Assembly: GCA_022072055.1 (NCBI GenBank)
Contig: JAJVIK010000021.1
Coordinates: 94,189-158,188, forward strand
DNA from: a bacterium
GTDB lineage: Bacteria > Hinthialibacterota > Hinthialibacteria > OLB16
Length of the DNA: 64,000 nucleotides
Direction of reading: 5' to 3'
The notes below the pieces were generated by a model. That model did not search any database. It was not told the DNA's origin and saw only the letters and a list, made by a program, of their open reading frames with translations. The first letter of the stretch is position 1; each line of letters begins with the position of its first letter. Of the stretch, positions 17,752 to 25,814 are shown piece after piece. The position numbers and the translations under genes were made by a program.

Positions 17752-20163
17752 TCAGGCAAGAACCTTCCGCCTCTCCGGATCATAGAGCACGCGGTCATGG
17801 CGCACGGCAGGGTGGGGCTCGCAGTAGGCCTCGATCTGATACTCGCTGTGCCCAGCCTCGGCGAGAGGGAGATAGCCGTAAGCGATGGTTTTCTCGATCG
17901 AATACCCGTAGCCGCCGGAGGTGACTGTCCCCAGGACCTTGCCCTCGCGAAAGATGGTCTCGCCGCCCTGGAGACGCAACGGCGTGTCGATGGTGAAGAG
18001 GCACAGCCTTCGCTGAATCCCCGCGGCCTTGGCCCGAACCAGCGCTTCCCGTCCAAGGAAATCCCCCTTGTTCAGGGCCACGCAAAACCCCAGTCCGGCC
18101 TCATAAGGATTGTATTCCGGCGTGATGTCCGCGCTCCAGTAGCGGTAGCCCTTCTCCAAACGCATGGAGTCGAGCGCGCGGTATCCGAAATCGATCATCC
18201 CAAACTCCTCGCCCGCGCCGCGAAGCTCCTCGTAGACCTCCACCGCGCTCTCCATCGGAACATGGAGCTCCCACCCGAGCTCTCCCACATACGTGACTCG
18301 CAGCGCGAGAACCGGCGCGCACCCAATGGTGAGCTCCCGGCACTGTGCAAAGGGAAAGGAGCCGTTGGAAACATCCTGATCGGTGACCTTTTCAAGGACC
18401 CGTCGCGCATCCGGTCCCCACAGCCCGATCACCGCGCGCGCGGAGGTGACATCTTGGACTAAGACCGACTCTTCCGAGGGAAGGTGGTCCCGGATCCAGT
18501 CGAGGTCATGGGTCAGGAAGGCCGTGCCCGTGACCAGGTAGAAATGATCCTCCGCGATCCGCGCCACGGTGAGATCGCACTCGATTCCGCCCCGCTCGTT
18601 CAGGAGTTGGGTGTACGTCAGGCTCCCCACCGGCTTGTTCAAGTCACCGGCCACAAGGTATTGGAGGGACTCGAAAGCGCGCGGACCGCGCGCTTCGATC
18701 TTGCCGAAGGAGCTCATGTCGATGATCCCGACTCGCTCTCGAACAGCTCGATGTTCGTTTCCCACCGGCTCAAACCAATTGGGATAGTCGAAGGACAAGG
18801 TCTCCACCGGCTCCATCCCTTCGGGGGCGAACCAACTTGCCCGCTCCCATCCGGCCTTCTCGCCGAACACAGCCCGCTTGGCGGCCAGCAGGGGATAAAG
18901 CGGACTGCAGCGGATCTTCCGGCACGACTCGCTCTCCTCCCCCGGCCAATGGATGGTGTAGTGCCTGGTGTAATGCTCGGCCGTGCGCTCAACAATGTAG
19001 CGGGTGGAGGAGGCGTGCTTGGAGAACCGGCGGATATCGAGCGGCCAGAGGTCATACTCTGGAGCGCCCCCAACAATCCACTCGGCCAGCGCCTTGCCCA
19101 CACCGCCGCCTCCCGCGATGCCGAAGCAATTCATCCCGGCAGCGACAAAGAAATTCGCGAGCTCGGGGGCCTTCCCCAAGATGTAGTTCCCATCCGGCGA
19201 GTATCCATCGGGGCCATTGATCAGCTTCCGGATTCCGGCCTCCTTGAGGCACGGGGTCCGGTGGATCGCGGCTTCGGAAAGGATTTCGAACTGTTCAAAG
19301 TTCGGCTCCAGAAGCTGTTGGTGGAAGCCCGTAGGGATCCCCTTCACCCCCCAAGGGACTGGATTCGGTTCAAACCCCCCCATCACCAGTCCATCGACCT
19401 CCGGCTTGTAATAGATGAGGCCATCGGGATCGCGGACTGTCGGCAGGTTCGAGGGGAGACCCGGAATCGCCTCAGTGACCAGATACTGGTGCTCCATCGA
19501 GCAGACCGGCACACTCACTCCCGCCATTCGTCCGACCTCACGGGCCCACATCCCGCCCGCGTTGACCACCGCCTCGCACTCGATGTCCCCCTGGTCCGTG
19601 TGGACATGGGTGATTCGACGGTTCCTCACGGCAAACCCGGTGACCGTTGTCTTTCGGCGAATGGTGATTCCGAACTGGCGCGCGCCCTTGGCCAGGGCAT
19701 GGGCCAAACTGGCCGGATCGGCGTAACCATCGCTGGGGATGAAGGCCCCACCGACAACCCCCTCCGGATTCATGATCGGGAAGAGGTCCAGAACCTCCTT
19801 GGGGCCGAGCAGATGGAGCTCGAGTCCGAAGCTGCGCGCTTGGGTGGCGGTGCGCCTGATTTCGGTCATGCGCTCCTTCGAGGCGGCGATGCGCAGGCTG
19901 CCGACTCCCGCCCAGCCCGTGGACTGACCGGTCTCGGTCTCCAGGCGACGGTACAGCTCCACACTGTAGCTCAGCATGCGGGTGAGATTCCGTGAGGAGC
20001 GAAGCTGGCCGACAAGTCCCGCGGCGTGCCAGGTCGCCCCGCTGGTAAGCTCGTTTTTCTCGAGCAGCAGCACATCCCGCCACCCGAGTTTCCCCAGGTG
20101 ATAGGCAATGCTACACCCCACGATTCCCCCACCCACCACCACCACCCGCGCTCGCTCCGTCAT
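17752..20163 (-). CDS. FAD-dependent oxidoreductase-aminomethyltransferase fusion (dimethylglycine/sarcosine dehydrogenase-like)
   Basis: About 803 residues from the ATG at 20163, chosen for a GGGAGGGG site 7 bases upstream; the open frame continues 22 codons further. The N-terminal half is a DAO-type FAD domain: dinucleotide-binding GGGIVGCSIAYHLG near residue 11, SGATWHAAGLVG (a segment where such enzymes attach or contact FAD), and VNAGGMWAREVGRMAG. A central FAO_M-like stretch is followed by a C-terminal GcvT-like folate-binding half (LTYTQLLNERGGIECDLTV, ELGWELHVPMES, GYRALDSMRLEKGYRYW, GYGYSIEKTIAYGYLP). Members oxidatively demethylate N-methylglycines and pass the one-carbon unit to tetrahydrofolate. 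The substrate is not fixed by sequence. No glycine-betaine genes are adjacent. Confidence 0.9.
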   Translation of the reverse strand: MTERARVVVVGGGIVGCSIAYHLGKLGWRDVLLLEKNELTSGATWHAAGLVGQLRSSRNLTRMLSYSVELYRRLETETGQSTGWAGVGSLRIAASKERMTEIRRTATQARSFGLELHLLGPKEVLDLFPIMNPEGVVGGAFIPSDGYADPASLAHALAKGARQFGITIRRKTTVTGFAVRNRRITHVHTDQGDIECEAVVNAGGMWAREVGRMAGVSVPVCSMEHQYLVTEAIPGLPSNLPTVRDPDGLIYYKPEVDGLVMGGFEPNPVPWGVKGIPTGFHQQLLEPNFEQFEILSEAAIHRTPCLKEAGIRKLINGPDGYSPDGNYILGKAPELANFFVAAGMNCFGIAGGGGVGKALAEWIVGGAPEYDLWPLDIRRFSKHASSTRYIVERTAEHYTRHYTIHWPGEESESCRKIRCSPLYPLLAAKRAVFGEKAGWERASWFAPEGMEPVETLSFDYPNWFEPVGNEHRAVRERVGIIDMSSFGKIEARGPRAFESLQYLVAGDLNKPVGSLTYTQLLNERGGIECDLTVARIAEDHFYLVTGTAFLTHDLDWIRDHLPSEESVLVQDVTSARAVIGLWGPDARRVLEKVTDQDVSNGSFPFAQCRELTIGCAPVLALRVTYVGELGWELHVPMESAVEVYEELRGAGEEFGMIDFGYRALDSMRLEKGYRYWSADITPEYNPYEAGLGFCVALNKGDFLGREALVRAKAAGIQRRLCLFTIDTPLRLQGGETIFREGKVLGTVTSGGYGYSIEKTIAYGYLPLAEAGHSEYQIEAYCEPHPAVRHDRVLYDPERRKVLA

Positions 20164-20250
20164 GCCGTCCCCTCCCGAGGGTCTCCTCTTGGATCGCTCC
20201 CGCCAAAGCGGACGGGTACGATACCCCATCTGTTGGGGATGGCGCGAGGC

Positions 20251-20517
20251 TTATCTTTCGATGCTGGCGGACCAGCCGGGCAGCGCGCCGGAGACGGGTT
20301 CGCATCCCACCAGCTCCAGTTCGACCATCCTCCTTCTCGACACCGGGTGCTTTCCATCGCCCCCCGGAGGGATCACGCGCCACAATATCTCGGCCATATC
20401 TCCGGATATCAGTTGGATATTGCCGATCCATTCCCAGGGCTTCCGGGAGAGACCTTTCCTGACCTTGACGATGGCTCCAAAAGTGAAGCCGGCGAACTCC
20501 GTTCTTGTCCGTACCAT
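20251..20517 (-). CDS. small hypothetical protein, 88 residues
   Basis: Start fixed by a near-perfect AAGGAGGTG site 6 bases before the ATG at 20517. The protein is basic and strand-rich (FAGFTFGAIVKVRKGLS, EWIGNIQLISGDMAEILWRV), with no signal peptide or membrane helix and no motif I recognise. It lies 87 bases upstream of the dimethylglycine dehydrogenase-like gene on the same strand and may be cotranscribed. The strong ribosome site is the main reason to believe it is real; the C-terminal third (GCEPVSGALPGWSASIER) is low in predicted structure. Confidence 0.5.
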   Translation of the reverse strand: MVRTRTEFAGFTFGAIVKVRKGLSRKPWEWIGNIQLISGDMAEILWRVIPPGGDGKHPVSRRRMVELELVGCEPVSGALPGWSASIER

Positions 20518-20764
20518 GGCGGCACCTCCTTGTAGCAAGCAATGTGGTTTGGACATTCGGCAGATGCATGAAGCATGACTTATGCCAGGAATCACAAGTA
20601 ACCGGGACGGGCCTGAATCATCGTGGCCAGCGAGTTTCTGGCAAGGTCAGAGAGTGGCTATTCCATCGGGGGATTGAACCAAAGCGAACAGAGGGAGCAA
20701 CGATGGGGTGAGTCGGACCAAGCTTTTTTCCCCCTTCTCCCAATCTAGCCTCCATCAGATTGGA
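20518..20764. other. intergenic region before higBA, no gene seen
   Basis: About 250 bases with no supported coding frame. It holds upstream signals for the small minus-strand gene and leads into the higBA promoter. A short AAGCTTTTTTCCCCC stretch near 20720 is the only notable sequence; no hairpin accompanies it. Confidence 0.35.
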
Positions 20765-20793
20765 TTGACAAAGAGTTCACCTTTAGGTTAACT
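20765..20793 (+). promoter_or_regulatory. strong promoter TTGACA-N17-TTAACT directly before higB
   Basis: A perfect TTGACA (20765-20770), a 17-base spacer and TTAACT (20788-20793). Only four bases (GATC) separate the -10 from the ATG at 20798, so the transcript would have little or no 5' leader. The palindrome-like GGTTAACTGATC may also be an operator for the antitoxin. Confidence 0.55.
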
Positions 20794-20797
20794 GATC

Positions 20798-21172
20798 ATG
20801 TTTGCAGAGGTTCTGATCGAGGGAAGCGAGTGGACACTCCTGTGTCTTCGAGATGACCATGGCAGGTGCCCGGTTGTTGATTTCATGCAGGAACTCAGGA
20901 GGACTGGCCACCCCGATCTTCGCAAACTCCTGAAGCGTGTCGAGATGATCGCCGACACACCCTATATGAAGAACGAGCAGAAATTTCGCTCGCTCGGACA
21001 GGGCATTCATGAGATTAAGGCTGGAGGGCTGAGGGTTGCCTGGTTCTTCTCCGGAGAGAGAAGCATCGTGTGCACCCACGCCTTCCTGAAACCGAACCCC
21101 AAGAGGCTACAAGTCGAGATCGCGCTTGCCAACAAGTTCCGAGAGGAGTACTTCCGTGACCGAAAGGATTAG
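20798..21172 (+). CDS. higB: HigB-like (RelE superfamily, Gp49/DUF891) mRNA interferase toxin
   Basis: 124 residues. The pattern WTLLCLRDDHGRCPVVDFMQ, then a helix with DLRKLLKRVEMIA, KFRSLGQGIHEIKAGGLRVAW and VCTHAFLKPNPKRL is that of the phage Gp49-like HigB family, ribosome-dependent RNases that cut mRNA. The HAFLK-K/R-P C-terminal element and the basic tail are in place, so it may be active. It precedes and overlaps the HTH antitoxin by 17 bases, the usual toxin-first order of higBA. Its ATG lies only four bases after the -10 box, so translation may be leaderless or start elsewhere; no other start codon of comparable quality is present before the conserved WTLL strand. Confidence 0.85.
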   Translation: MFAEVLIEGSEWTLLCLRDDHGRCPVVDFMQELRRTGHPDLRKLLKRVEMIADTPYMKNEQKFRSLGQGIHEIKAGGLRVAWFFSGERSIVCTHAFLKPNPKRLQVEIALANKFREEYFRDRKD

Positions 21173-21557
21173 GGCGTCGCGAAACATCCGGAGAGAGTTC
21201 GATGAGCTGCTTGAGGATGTGCGGCAAACCGACGAGTACTGGCTCGAAGGGTTCCTTTTTCAAATCACTGAAGACATCCACAAGGAAATGGAACAGCAGA
21301 AGATCAGCCGGGTTGAGCTGTCACGGCGACTCGGAGTGTCGAAATCTTATGTGACCAAGATCCTCGGTGCGGATGTGAACCTGACAGCCCGCACACTGGT
21401 CCGAATCGCCCGCGCGCTCGGGTGTGAATTGACACCCCCTCGTTTGAAAAGGAGAGGTTCGGAGACATCCGCGGATTTCGTGATCGAACTCCCCAAGCCG
21501 AGTATGTCTTCAACTGACTTAACCGCTTCCAAGGCGCGGAAGCGAAAGGCCTCCTGA
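21156..21557 (+). CDS. higA: HigA-like XRE-family HTH antitoxin
   Basis: About 133 residues from the GTG at 21156, preferred because GAGGAG lies 9 bases upstream inside the toxin 3' end and the frame upstream is only toxin overlap. The middle carries a Cro/C1-type helix-turn-helix (ISRVELSRRLGVSKSYVTKI, then LTARTLVRIARALG), preceded by a long acidic helix (REFDELLEDVRQTDEYWLEG). Such antitoxins neutralise HigB by direct contact and repress the operon promoter. The Lys/Arg-rich tail (SKARKRKAS) is unlike the core and may be disordered. It overlaps the toxin by 17 bases, so translation is probably coupled. Confidence 0.85.
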   Translation: MTERIRASRNIRREFDELLEDVRQTDEYWLEGFLFQITEDIHKEMEQQKISRVELSRRLGVSKSYVTKILGADVNLTARTLVRIARALGCELTPPRLKRRGSETSADFVIELPKPSMSSTDLTASKARKRKAS

Positions 21558-21562
21558 ATCCC

Positions 21563-22636
21563 TCAGCGCCCGATCCGTCCCGTCTCGATCACTCCCGCGG
21601 CCTTGCGACCAAGGGTCCGAACCATTTCGATCATCGTGGCGAATCGGGCGTCGCGGGTCAGCCCCTGGACATAGCGGTAGTAGATCTGCTGGACAATCAC
21701 CGCGAGCTTGAGAAGCGCGAACACATAGTAAAAGGTCAGGTCCCCCAGCTTCCTTCCGGAGAGGCGCTCATATTCCCGCGCGACCTCCATCCGGGAAAGG
21801 CTCCCGGGCAGCGTGGTGAGAAAACACTGCACCACCTTGAGGTCTTCGGCGTCCTCCGGCTCCGCCCAATAACCGAGGGTGGTCCCCAGGTCCATCAGCG
21901 GGTCGCCGATGGTCGTCATTTCCCAATCCAGAACCCCAACGATCCGGGATAAGTCAGTCGGGTCGAGCACGATGTTGTCGAACTTGTAGTCGTTGTGGAT
22001 CAGCGCGGCCCCGGAATCCGGAGGAATCCGTTCCAGCAGCCAACCTGAGACCGATTCAATATCGGGGATGTCATCGGTCCGGGAGCCGGCGTAGCGCTCC
22101 ACCCACCCGCGCACCTGACGGTCGGTGTATTGCCCCTCGCGGCGCATCTTACCGAGCCCCGCGCTCTCCCAGTCGAGGTTGTGCATGCGGACCAGATTCG
22201 ACACAAACGAAAGGCAGATTTCCCTCGCATCCTGCGAGGAAGCCACCCAACCCTTCGGAGCCCGCGCTCGGAGAATGACCCCCTGGATCCGCTCCATGAC
22301 ATAGAACTTCGCGCCGATCACCGACTCGTCCTCGCAGTACAGAAGCGGCTTCGGCGCGGGGGGGTAGATCGGGTGGAGAGCCGAGAGGACCGTGAACTCA
22401 CGCCCCATGTCATGGGCGCTTTTGACCTTGCTCCCAAAGGGGGGACGGCGGAGGACCAGGTCCCGATCCCCAACTCGAAGGAGGTAAGTCAGGTTTGAGT
22501 GGCCGCTGGGGAACTGTTCGATCCGGAGGGCTCCCTTCAAATCGGGGAGGTTCTCCATCAGGTAAGATTCCAACGCAGCTTGATCGAGGGTCTCGCCCTC
22601 CCGGACCGGGGCGGTCGCATCCAGCAGGGCGGTCAT
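21563..22636 (-). CDS. phosphotransferase family protein (APH/ACAD10-11 kinase-domain type)
   Basis: 357 residues. Kinase-like fold: nucleotide-binding N-lobe ([21 protein letters not shown]), hinge region [11 protein letters not shown], catalytic Brenner motif [15 protein letters not shown] near residue 215 and Mg-binding [16 protein letters not shown]. This is the bacterial family that matches the aminoglycoside-phosphotransferase-like domain of ACAD10/ACAD11, where it phosphorylates 4-hydroxyacyl-CoA before dehydrogenase-assisted removal. Its ATG overlaps the stop of the acyl-CoA dehydrogenase by four bases, so the two act together. The substrate in this organism is inferred, not shown. 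Confidence 0.85.
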   Translation of the reverse strand: MTALLDATAPVREGETLDQAALESYLMENLPDLKGALRIEQFPSGHSNLTYLLRVGDRDLVLRRPPFGSKVKSAHDMGREFTVLSALHPIYPPAPKPLLYCEDESVIGAKFYVMERIQGVILRARAPKGWVASSQDAREICLSFVSNLVRMHNLDWESAGLGKMRREGQYTDRQVRGWVERYAGSRTDDIPDIESVSGWLLERIPPDSGAALIHNDYKFDNIVLDPTDLSRIVGVLDWEMTTIGDPLMDLGTTLGYWAEPEDAEDLKVVQCFLTTLPGSLSRMEVAREYERLSGRKLGDLTFYYVFALLKLAVIVQQIYYRYVQGLTRDARFATMIEMVRTLGRKAAGVIETGRIGR

Positions 22637-23835
22637 CGCATTCCTCCGGCCACCTCTTTGAGGATCCGTTTGGCCACAACCAGCTTGTGGACCTCATCCG
22701 GACCATCATATATCCTGGAGGCGCGCTCGTTGCGGAACCAGAACGCGAGCGGGGTGTCATCGGTCATCCCCAGGCCCCCATGAATCTGGATGCCCCGGTC
22801 GAGCACATCCATCAGCACCCCGGCGACATGGAACTTGATGAGAGAGATCTCCTCGCGCGCGGCCTTGGCGCCGTGCTTCTCGATGGCCCAGGCGGCATGG
22901 AGGACCATCCAGCGCGCGGCGTTGATTTCGGCTCGGCTCTTCGCGATCCAGTCCTGGACAAACTGCTTGGAGCCAAGCGGTTCACCGGGAGCGACCTCGC
23001 GGTGAACCGCGTAGTTGCAGATCAATTCGAAGGCTCGCTCGCAGATGCCGATCCAACGCATGCAATGGTGGATGCGCCCGGGACCGAGGCGATCTTGCGC
23101 GATGGCGAACCCCTCTCCCTCCTTGCCGAGAAGGTTCTCGACCGGGACCCGGCAGTTTGTATAGCGCACCTCGGCGTGACTGGCCCAACCCTCGCCGCGG
23201 TGGCCCATCACCGAGGTGTTGCACACAATCTCAAACCCCGGTGTGTCGGCGGGAACGAGAATCTGGCTGGTCCTCGCGTGGGGAGGGGCGCTGGGATCGG
23301 TGACCGCCATGACCACGGCGAACGCGGACCCATCCGCTCCGGAGGTAAACCACTTGTGCCCGTTGATGACATACTGGTCCCCCTCGCGGACCGCGGTGGT
23401 GCTCATCCAGACCGGGTTCGACCCGGCATGCTCCGGCTCGGTCATGGAGAAGCAGCTTCGGGTCTTGCCTTCGAGCAGTGGCATGAGAAAGCGCTGCTTT
23501 TGCGCTTGGGTCCCATGCTCAATGAGGATCTCCATGTTACCGGCGTCCGGCGCCTGGCAATTGAAGAGGTAGTGTCCCAGCGGGCAGCGTCCGAGCTCGG
23601 CGCTCACAAGCCCATGATCCACCAAGGACAACCCCATGCCGCCGTATTCCTTCGGGATTTGCGGGAGCCACAGCCCAAGGTCCTTAACACGGCCTCTCAA
23701 TCTTTCAAGTCCGGGCAGCACCGCCCCGAAGCCCTCGTTCAGAAAGGCGTGCTCCAGGGGGATCGCCTCCTCGTTGATAAAGGCGCGAACGCGCGCGAGC
23801 AATTCGAGTGTTTGCTGTGGGATGGAAAAGTCCAC
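22633..23835 (-). CDS. acyl-CoA dehydrogenase (ACAD10/11-like)
   Basis: 400 residues, standard length. N-terminal helical domain, FAD/substrate segments CFSMTEPEHAGSNPVWM and INGHKWFTSGAD, and the C-terminal dimer/FAD segment (QIHGGLGMTDDTPLAFWFRN). The usual catalytic Glu position reads IYDGPDEVHKLVVAK, as is typical of the ACAD10/11 subgroup, which uses a DGPDEVH motif. It feeds electrons from a medium- to long-chain or modified acyl-CoA to electron-transfer flavoprotein. Start ATG 23835 follows AAAGGAGCC. First gene of a pair with the kinase-like protein; the pair corresponds to the two halves of a single eukaryotic polypeptide. Confidence 0.92.
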   Translation of the reverse strand: MDFSIPQQTLELLARVRAFINEEAIPLEHAFLNEGFGAVLPGLERLRGRVKDLGLWLPQIPKEYGGMGLSLVDHGLVSAELGRCPLGHYLFNCQAPDAGNMEILIEHGTQAQKQRFLMPLLEGKTRSCFSMTEPEHAGSNPVWMSTTAVREGDQYVINGHKWFTSGADGSAFAVVMAVTDPSAPPHARTSQILVPADTPGFEIVCNTSVMGHRGEGWASHAEVRYTNCRVPVENLLGKEGEGFAIAQDRLGPGRIHHCMRWIGICERAFELICNYAVHREVAPGEPLGSKQFVQDWIAKSRAEINAARWMVLHAAWAIEKHGAKAAREEISLIKFHVAGVLMDVLDRGIQIHGGLGMTDDTPLAFWFRNERASRIYDGPDEVHKLVVAKRILKEVAGGMR

Positions 23836-23848
23836 CGGCGGCTCCTTT

Positions 23849-24568
23849 CTACCAAAGGGTCAAGAGTTCGGGTTGATCCAGATGAGGGGTGGAATTGAAC
23901 CCGTTCAGTGAAAAACGCCCGACCGTGAACAGAAAACTGGTGAGCGCGGCGTTGTGAATCACATAGGAAAGGTGCAAGGTCTTGCGTGGGGAAATTCCCA
24001 GCGCGAGTCGAGTCGCCACTGAGGTTGGACCCGCGGAGGTGAAGGCGCCCACGTGTAGTCCCCTCCCCTCTCCTGAAGTCATCAGGGCAATTCCCCGCTC
24101 CACTCGCGCGGCAAAGGAGTCCCAGGATTCGATCGGTTCGCCGTTAAGCGCCCCCTCCACCCAGAGTTCCATGGCGGCCTCGAAAAGCGCCTTGAAGGTT
24201 CGCAACCGTTGATCTGGGTCGAGCGATTCGCGATAGGCGCGCTCCAGCAGGTGAAGATGGGGGTGCGCCTCCGCCGCCGACGCGAGGTAATCCTCGGAAA
24301 AAAGCCGCGTGGTGTATTCATCAAGTTCGGGAAGGATGAACGGGTCGGGGAAGGCCACCCCCGCGCTCCTGTAAACCCCAGCGACAATCTCGGCGGTTCG
24401 AACGTGCCGGGTTCGAGGGCCTGAGAACACCCGGTCAAAACGAACCCCGCGGCGGATCAGGTATTCCCCCAATTTGCGCGCTTGAATGTCCCCGACCTCG
24501 GATAGACGGTCATAGTCTTCTCCATGGAAGGAGCCTTGGGCATGACGGATGAGGGTGAGGAGGCTCAT
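23849..24568 (-). CDS. histidine phosphatase superfamily (phosphoglycerate mutase-like) protein
   Basis: About 239 residues from the ATG at 24568 (MSLLTLIRHAQGSFHGEDYD). The RHA(Q) phospho-histidine motif, the LSEVGDIQARKLGEYL helix and VFSGPRTRHVRTAEIV with a second catalytic Arg are those of histidine phosphatases (RHG in many, RHA here). The later acid residue falls in the DEYTT/EDYLAS region, and HVGAFTSAGPTSVATRLALG holds the second active-site His. It dephosphorylates a small molecule or protein; the substrate is unknown. It lies 13 bases downstream of the acyl-CoA dehydrogenase start region on the opposite end of that transcript, so it could be cotranscribed upstream of the pair. Confidence 0.8.
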   Translation of the reverse strand: MSLLTLIRHAQGSFHGEDYDRLSEVGDIQARKLGEYLIRRGVRFDRVFSGPRTRHVRTAEIVAGVYRSAGVAFPDPFILPELDEYTTRLFSEDYLASAAEAHPHLHLLERAYRESLDPDQRLRTFKALFEAAMELWVEGALNGEPIESWDSFAARVERGIALMTSGEGRGLHVGAFTSAGPTSVATRLALGISPRKTLHLSYVIHNAALTSFLFTVGRFSLNGFNSTPHLDQPELLTLW

Positions 24569-24750
24569 GGCGGGAGGATATAGACAAACTTGGATCACTT
24601 AAGGGATCTGCCCTCAAGCGCTCCAAAAACTCTCCGAGAAAGATCCTTCCACAGTCGCGTCATCGTATGGTAATTTAGCGGTAAGCATTGGCCCTCGCAT
24701 AGCCATGAGGGACTTTGTATCGAAAGTGGGCCCAGCACGGAGGTTCGTGG

Positions 24751-24984
24751 ATGAAATCTTATATTCTCCCTATCGTGGTGGAACCGGACGAGGATCAGTG
24801 GCGTGCTTTTGTTCCCGATCTGGAGTCCCTTGGAGCTGCGACTTGGGGAAAGACAAGAGAAGAAGCGCTCGAGAACATTCGGGAAGTGGCCCAGATCGTG
24901 ATTGAGGAGCTTATCGAGGACGGGGCGCCCCTTCCTAACAGCGTTACTGAATCCGAGAGACCAGTGCTTGCCGTGACGGTTTGA
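24751..24984 (+). CDS. hicB: HicB-family antitoxin
   Basis: About 77 residues from the ATG at 24751 (GGAGG 8 bases upstream). MKSYILPIVVEPDEDQWRAF followed by VPDLESLGAATWGKTREEALENIREV is the partial RNase-H-like HicB fold. The usual C-terminal DNA-binding domain is absent; it ends SERPVLAVTV, typical of the short HicB class. HicB binds and blocks HicA. It precedes hicA with a 4-base overlap, hicB first. Confidence 0.85.
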   Translation: MKSYILPIVVEPDEDQWRAFVPDLESLGAATWGKTREEALENIREVAQIVIEELIEDGAPLPNSVTESERPVLAVTV

Positions 24985-25814
24985 GAGTGGACTACTCAAG
25001 ACTTCGCTCCTTGACTTCCCGCCAACTCATGGCGGCGCTCCTGGAGGACGGTTTCACATTGAGGAGACAACGGGGCAGCCACCGTCGGCTTTATCACCAG
25101 AATGGAAGGAGAGTCACGCTCACCTTCCATCACAGCTCTGACACGTTCCCCCTTCAAACGCTACGGAGCATCATCGAGACCCAGGCGAGATGGTGTGAGG
25201 ACGACCTTCGACGCCTAAGGCTGCTCCGTTGGAGCCCTTTTCATTTGGATGTAGCGCTCATTTTCAGAGGGGCGCGGTCACTCGCGCCCGGACACACCAG
25301 AGCGTGTCCCTCCGGGTGCTACAGCCAACGGAGATTTGCTCTAACGACTTGCGGAGAAACGATCGGGTCTATGCCACCTGGCGCAATTGTTCCCTCACCG
25401 ACATCACCCCCATTCCTCCAAATCCGAGGCCAAACACGAGAAGAAACGGAATCGAGGCGTAGTGCCCCCGTGAGGCCGCGTGGAGAATGCAGAGGGCCAG
25501 ATAACCCGCGAGCAGGAGCTCAAACCAAGCCGAACGGCTGCTTGGGGCGCGGTAAGGACTTCGACTCGCGCCGCCATCCTTTGGAGTTCGCACAAAGTCA
25601 TGCTCGCCGCCACGGTACCCTTCCCACACAGCGATGCTGTTGGAAACCGCCAAGCCGGTCCCCAAGAATAGCAGGCCGGGGATGCGAAACAGTCGGCGAC
25701 GGTCCTCCGGGTGCGCCACCCACTGGCCCCAGAGATAGAACACATTCACCGAGAAGATCCCCAGGATGTATAACGGTAGATCAACCACTGCGAGTTTCCA
25801 CGGGGAGTCCGTGA
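24981..25814 (+). CDS. hicA: HicA-family toxin with run-on C-terminal extension (stop codon lost)
   Basis: The TTG start at 24981 overlaps the hicB stop (TTGA) and gives MRVDYSRLRSLTSRQLMAAL, then the dsRBD-like HicA core LLEDGFTLRRQRGSHRRLYH with the catalytic-type His in GSHRR, and TLRSIIETQARWCEDDLRRL. The HicA core normally ends within a few residues of that last helix (about residue 78, near 25215). Here no stop follows, and the frame stays open another 200 residues of arginine/proline-rich, unconserved sequence into the 3' end of the convergent glycosyltransferase (25369-26811). So the toxin has probably lost its normal stop by a point change or indel; activity is doubtful. HicA is an RNase that binds mRNA via its dsRBD-like fold. 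Confidence 0.6.
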   Translation: MRVDYSRLRSLTSRQLMAALLEDGFTLRRQRGSHRRLYHQNGRRVTLTFHHSSDTFPLQTLRSIIETQARWCEDDLRRLRLLRWSPFHLDVALIFRGARSLAPGHTRACPSGCYSQRRFALTTCGETIGSMPPGAIVPSPTSPPFLQIRGQTREETESRRSAPVRPRGECRGPDNPRAGAQTKPNGCLGRGKDFDSRRHPLEFAQSHARRHGTLPTQRCCWKPPSRSPRIAGRGCETVGDGPPGAPPTGPRDRTHSPRRSPGCITVDQPLRVSTGSP

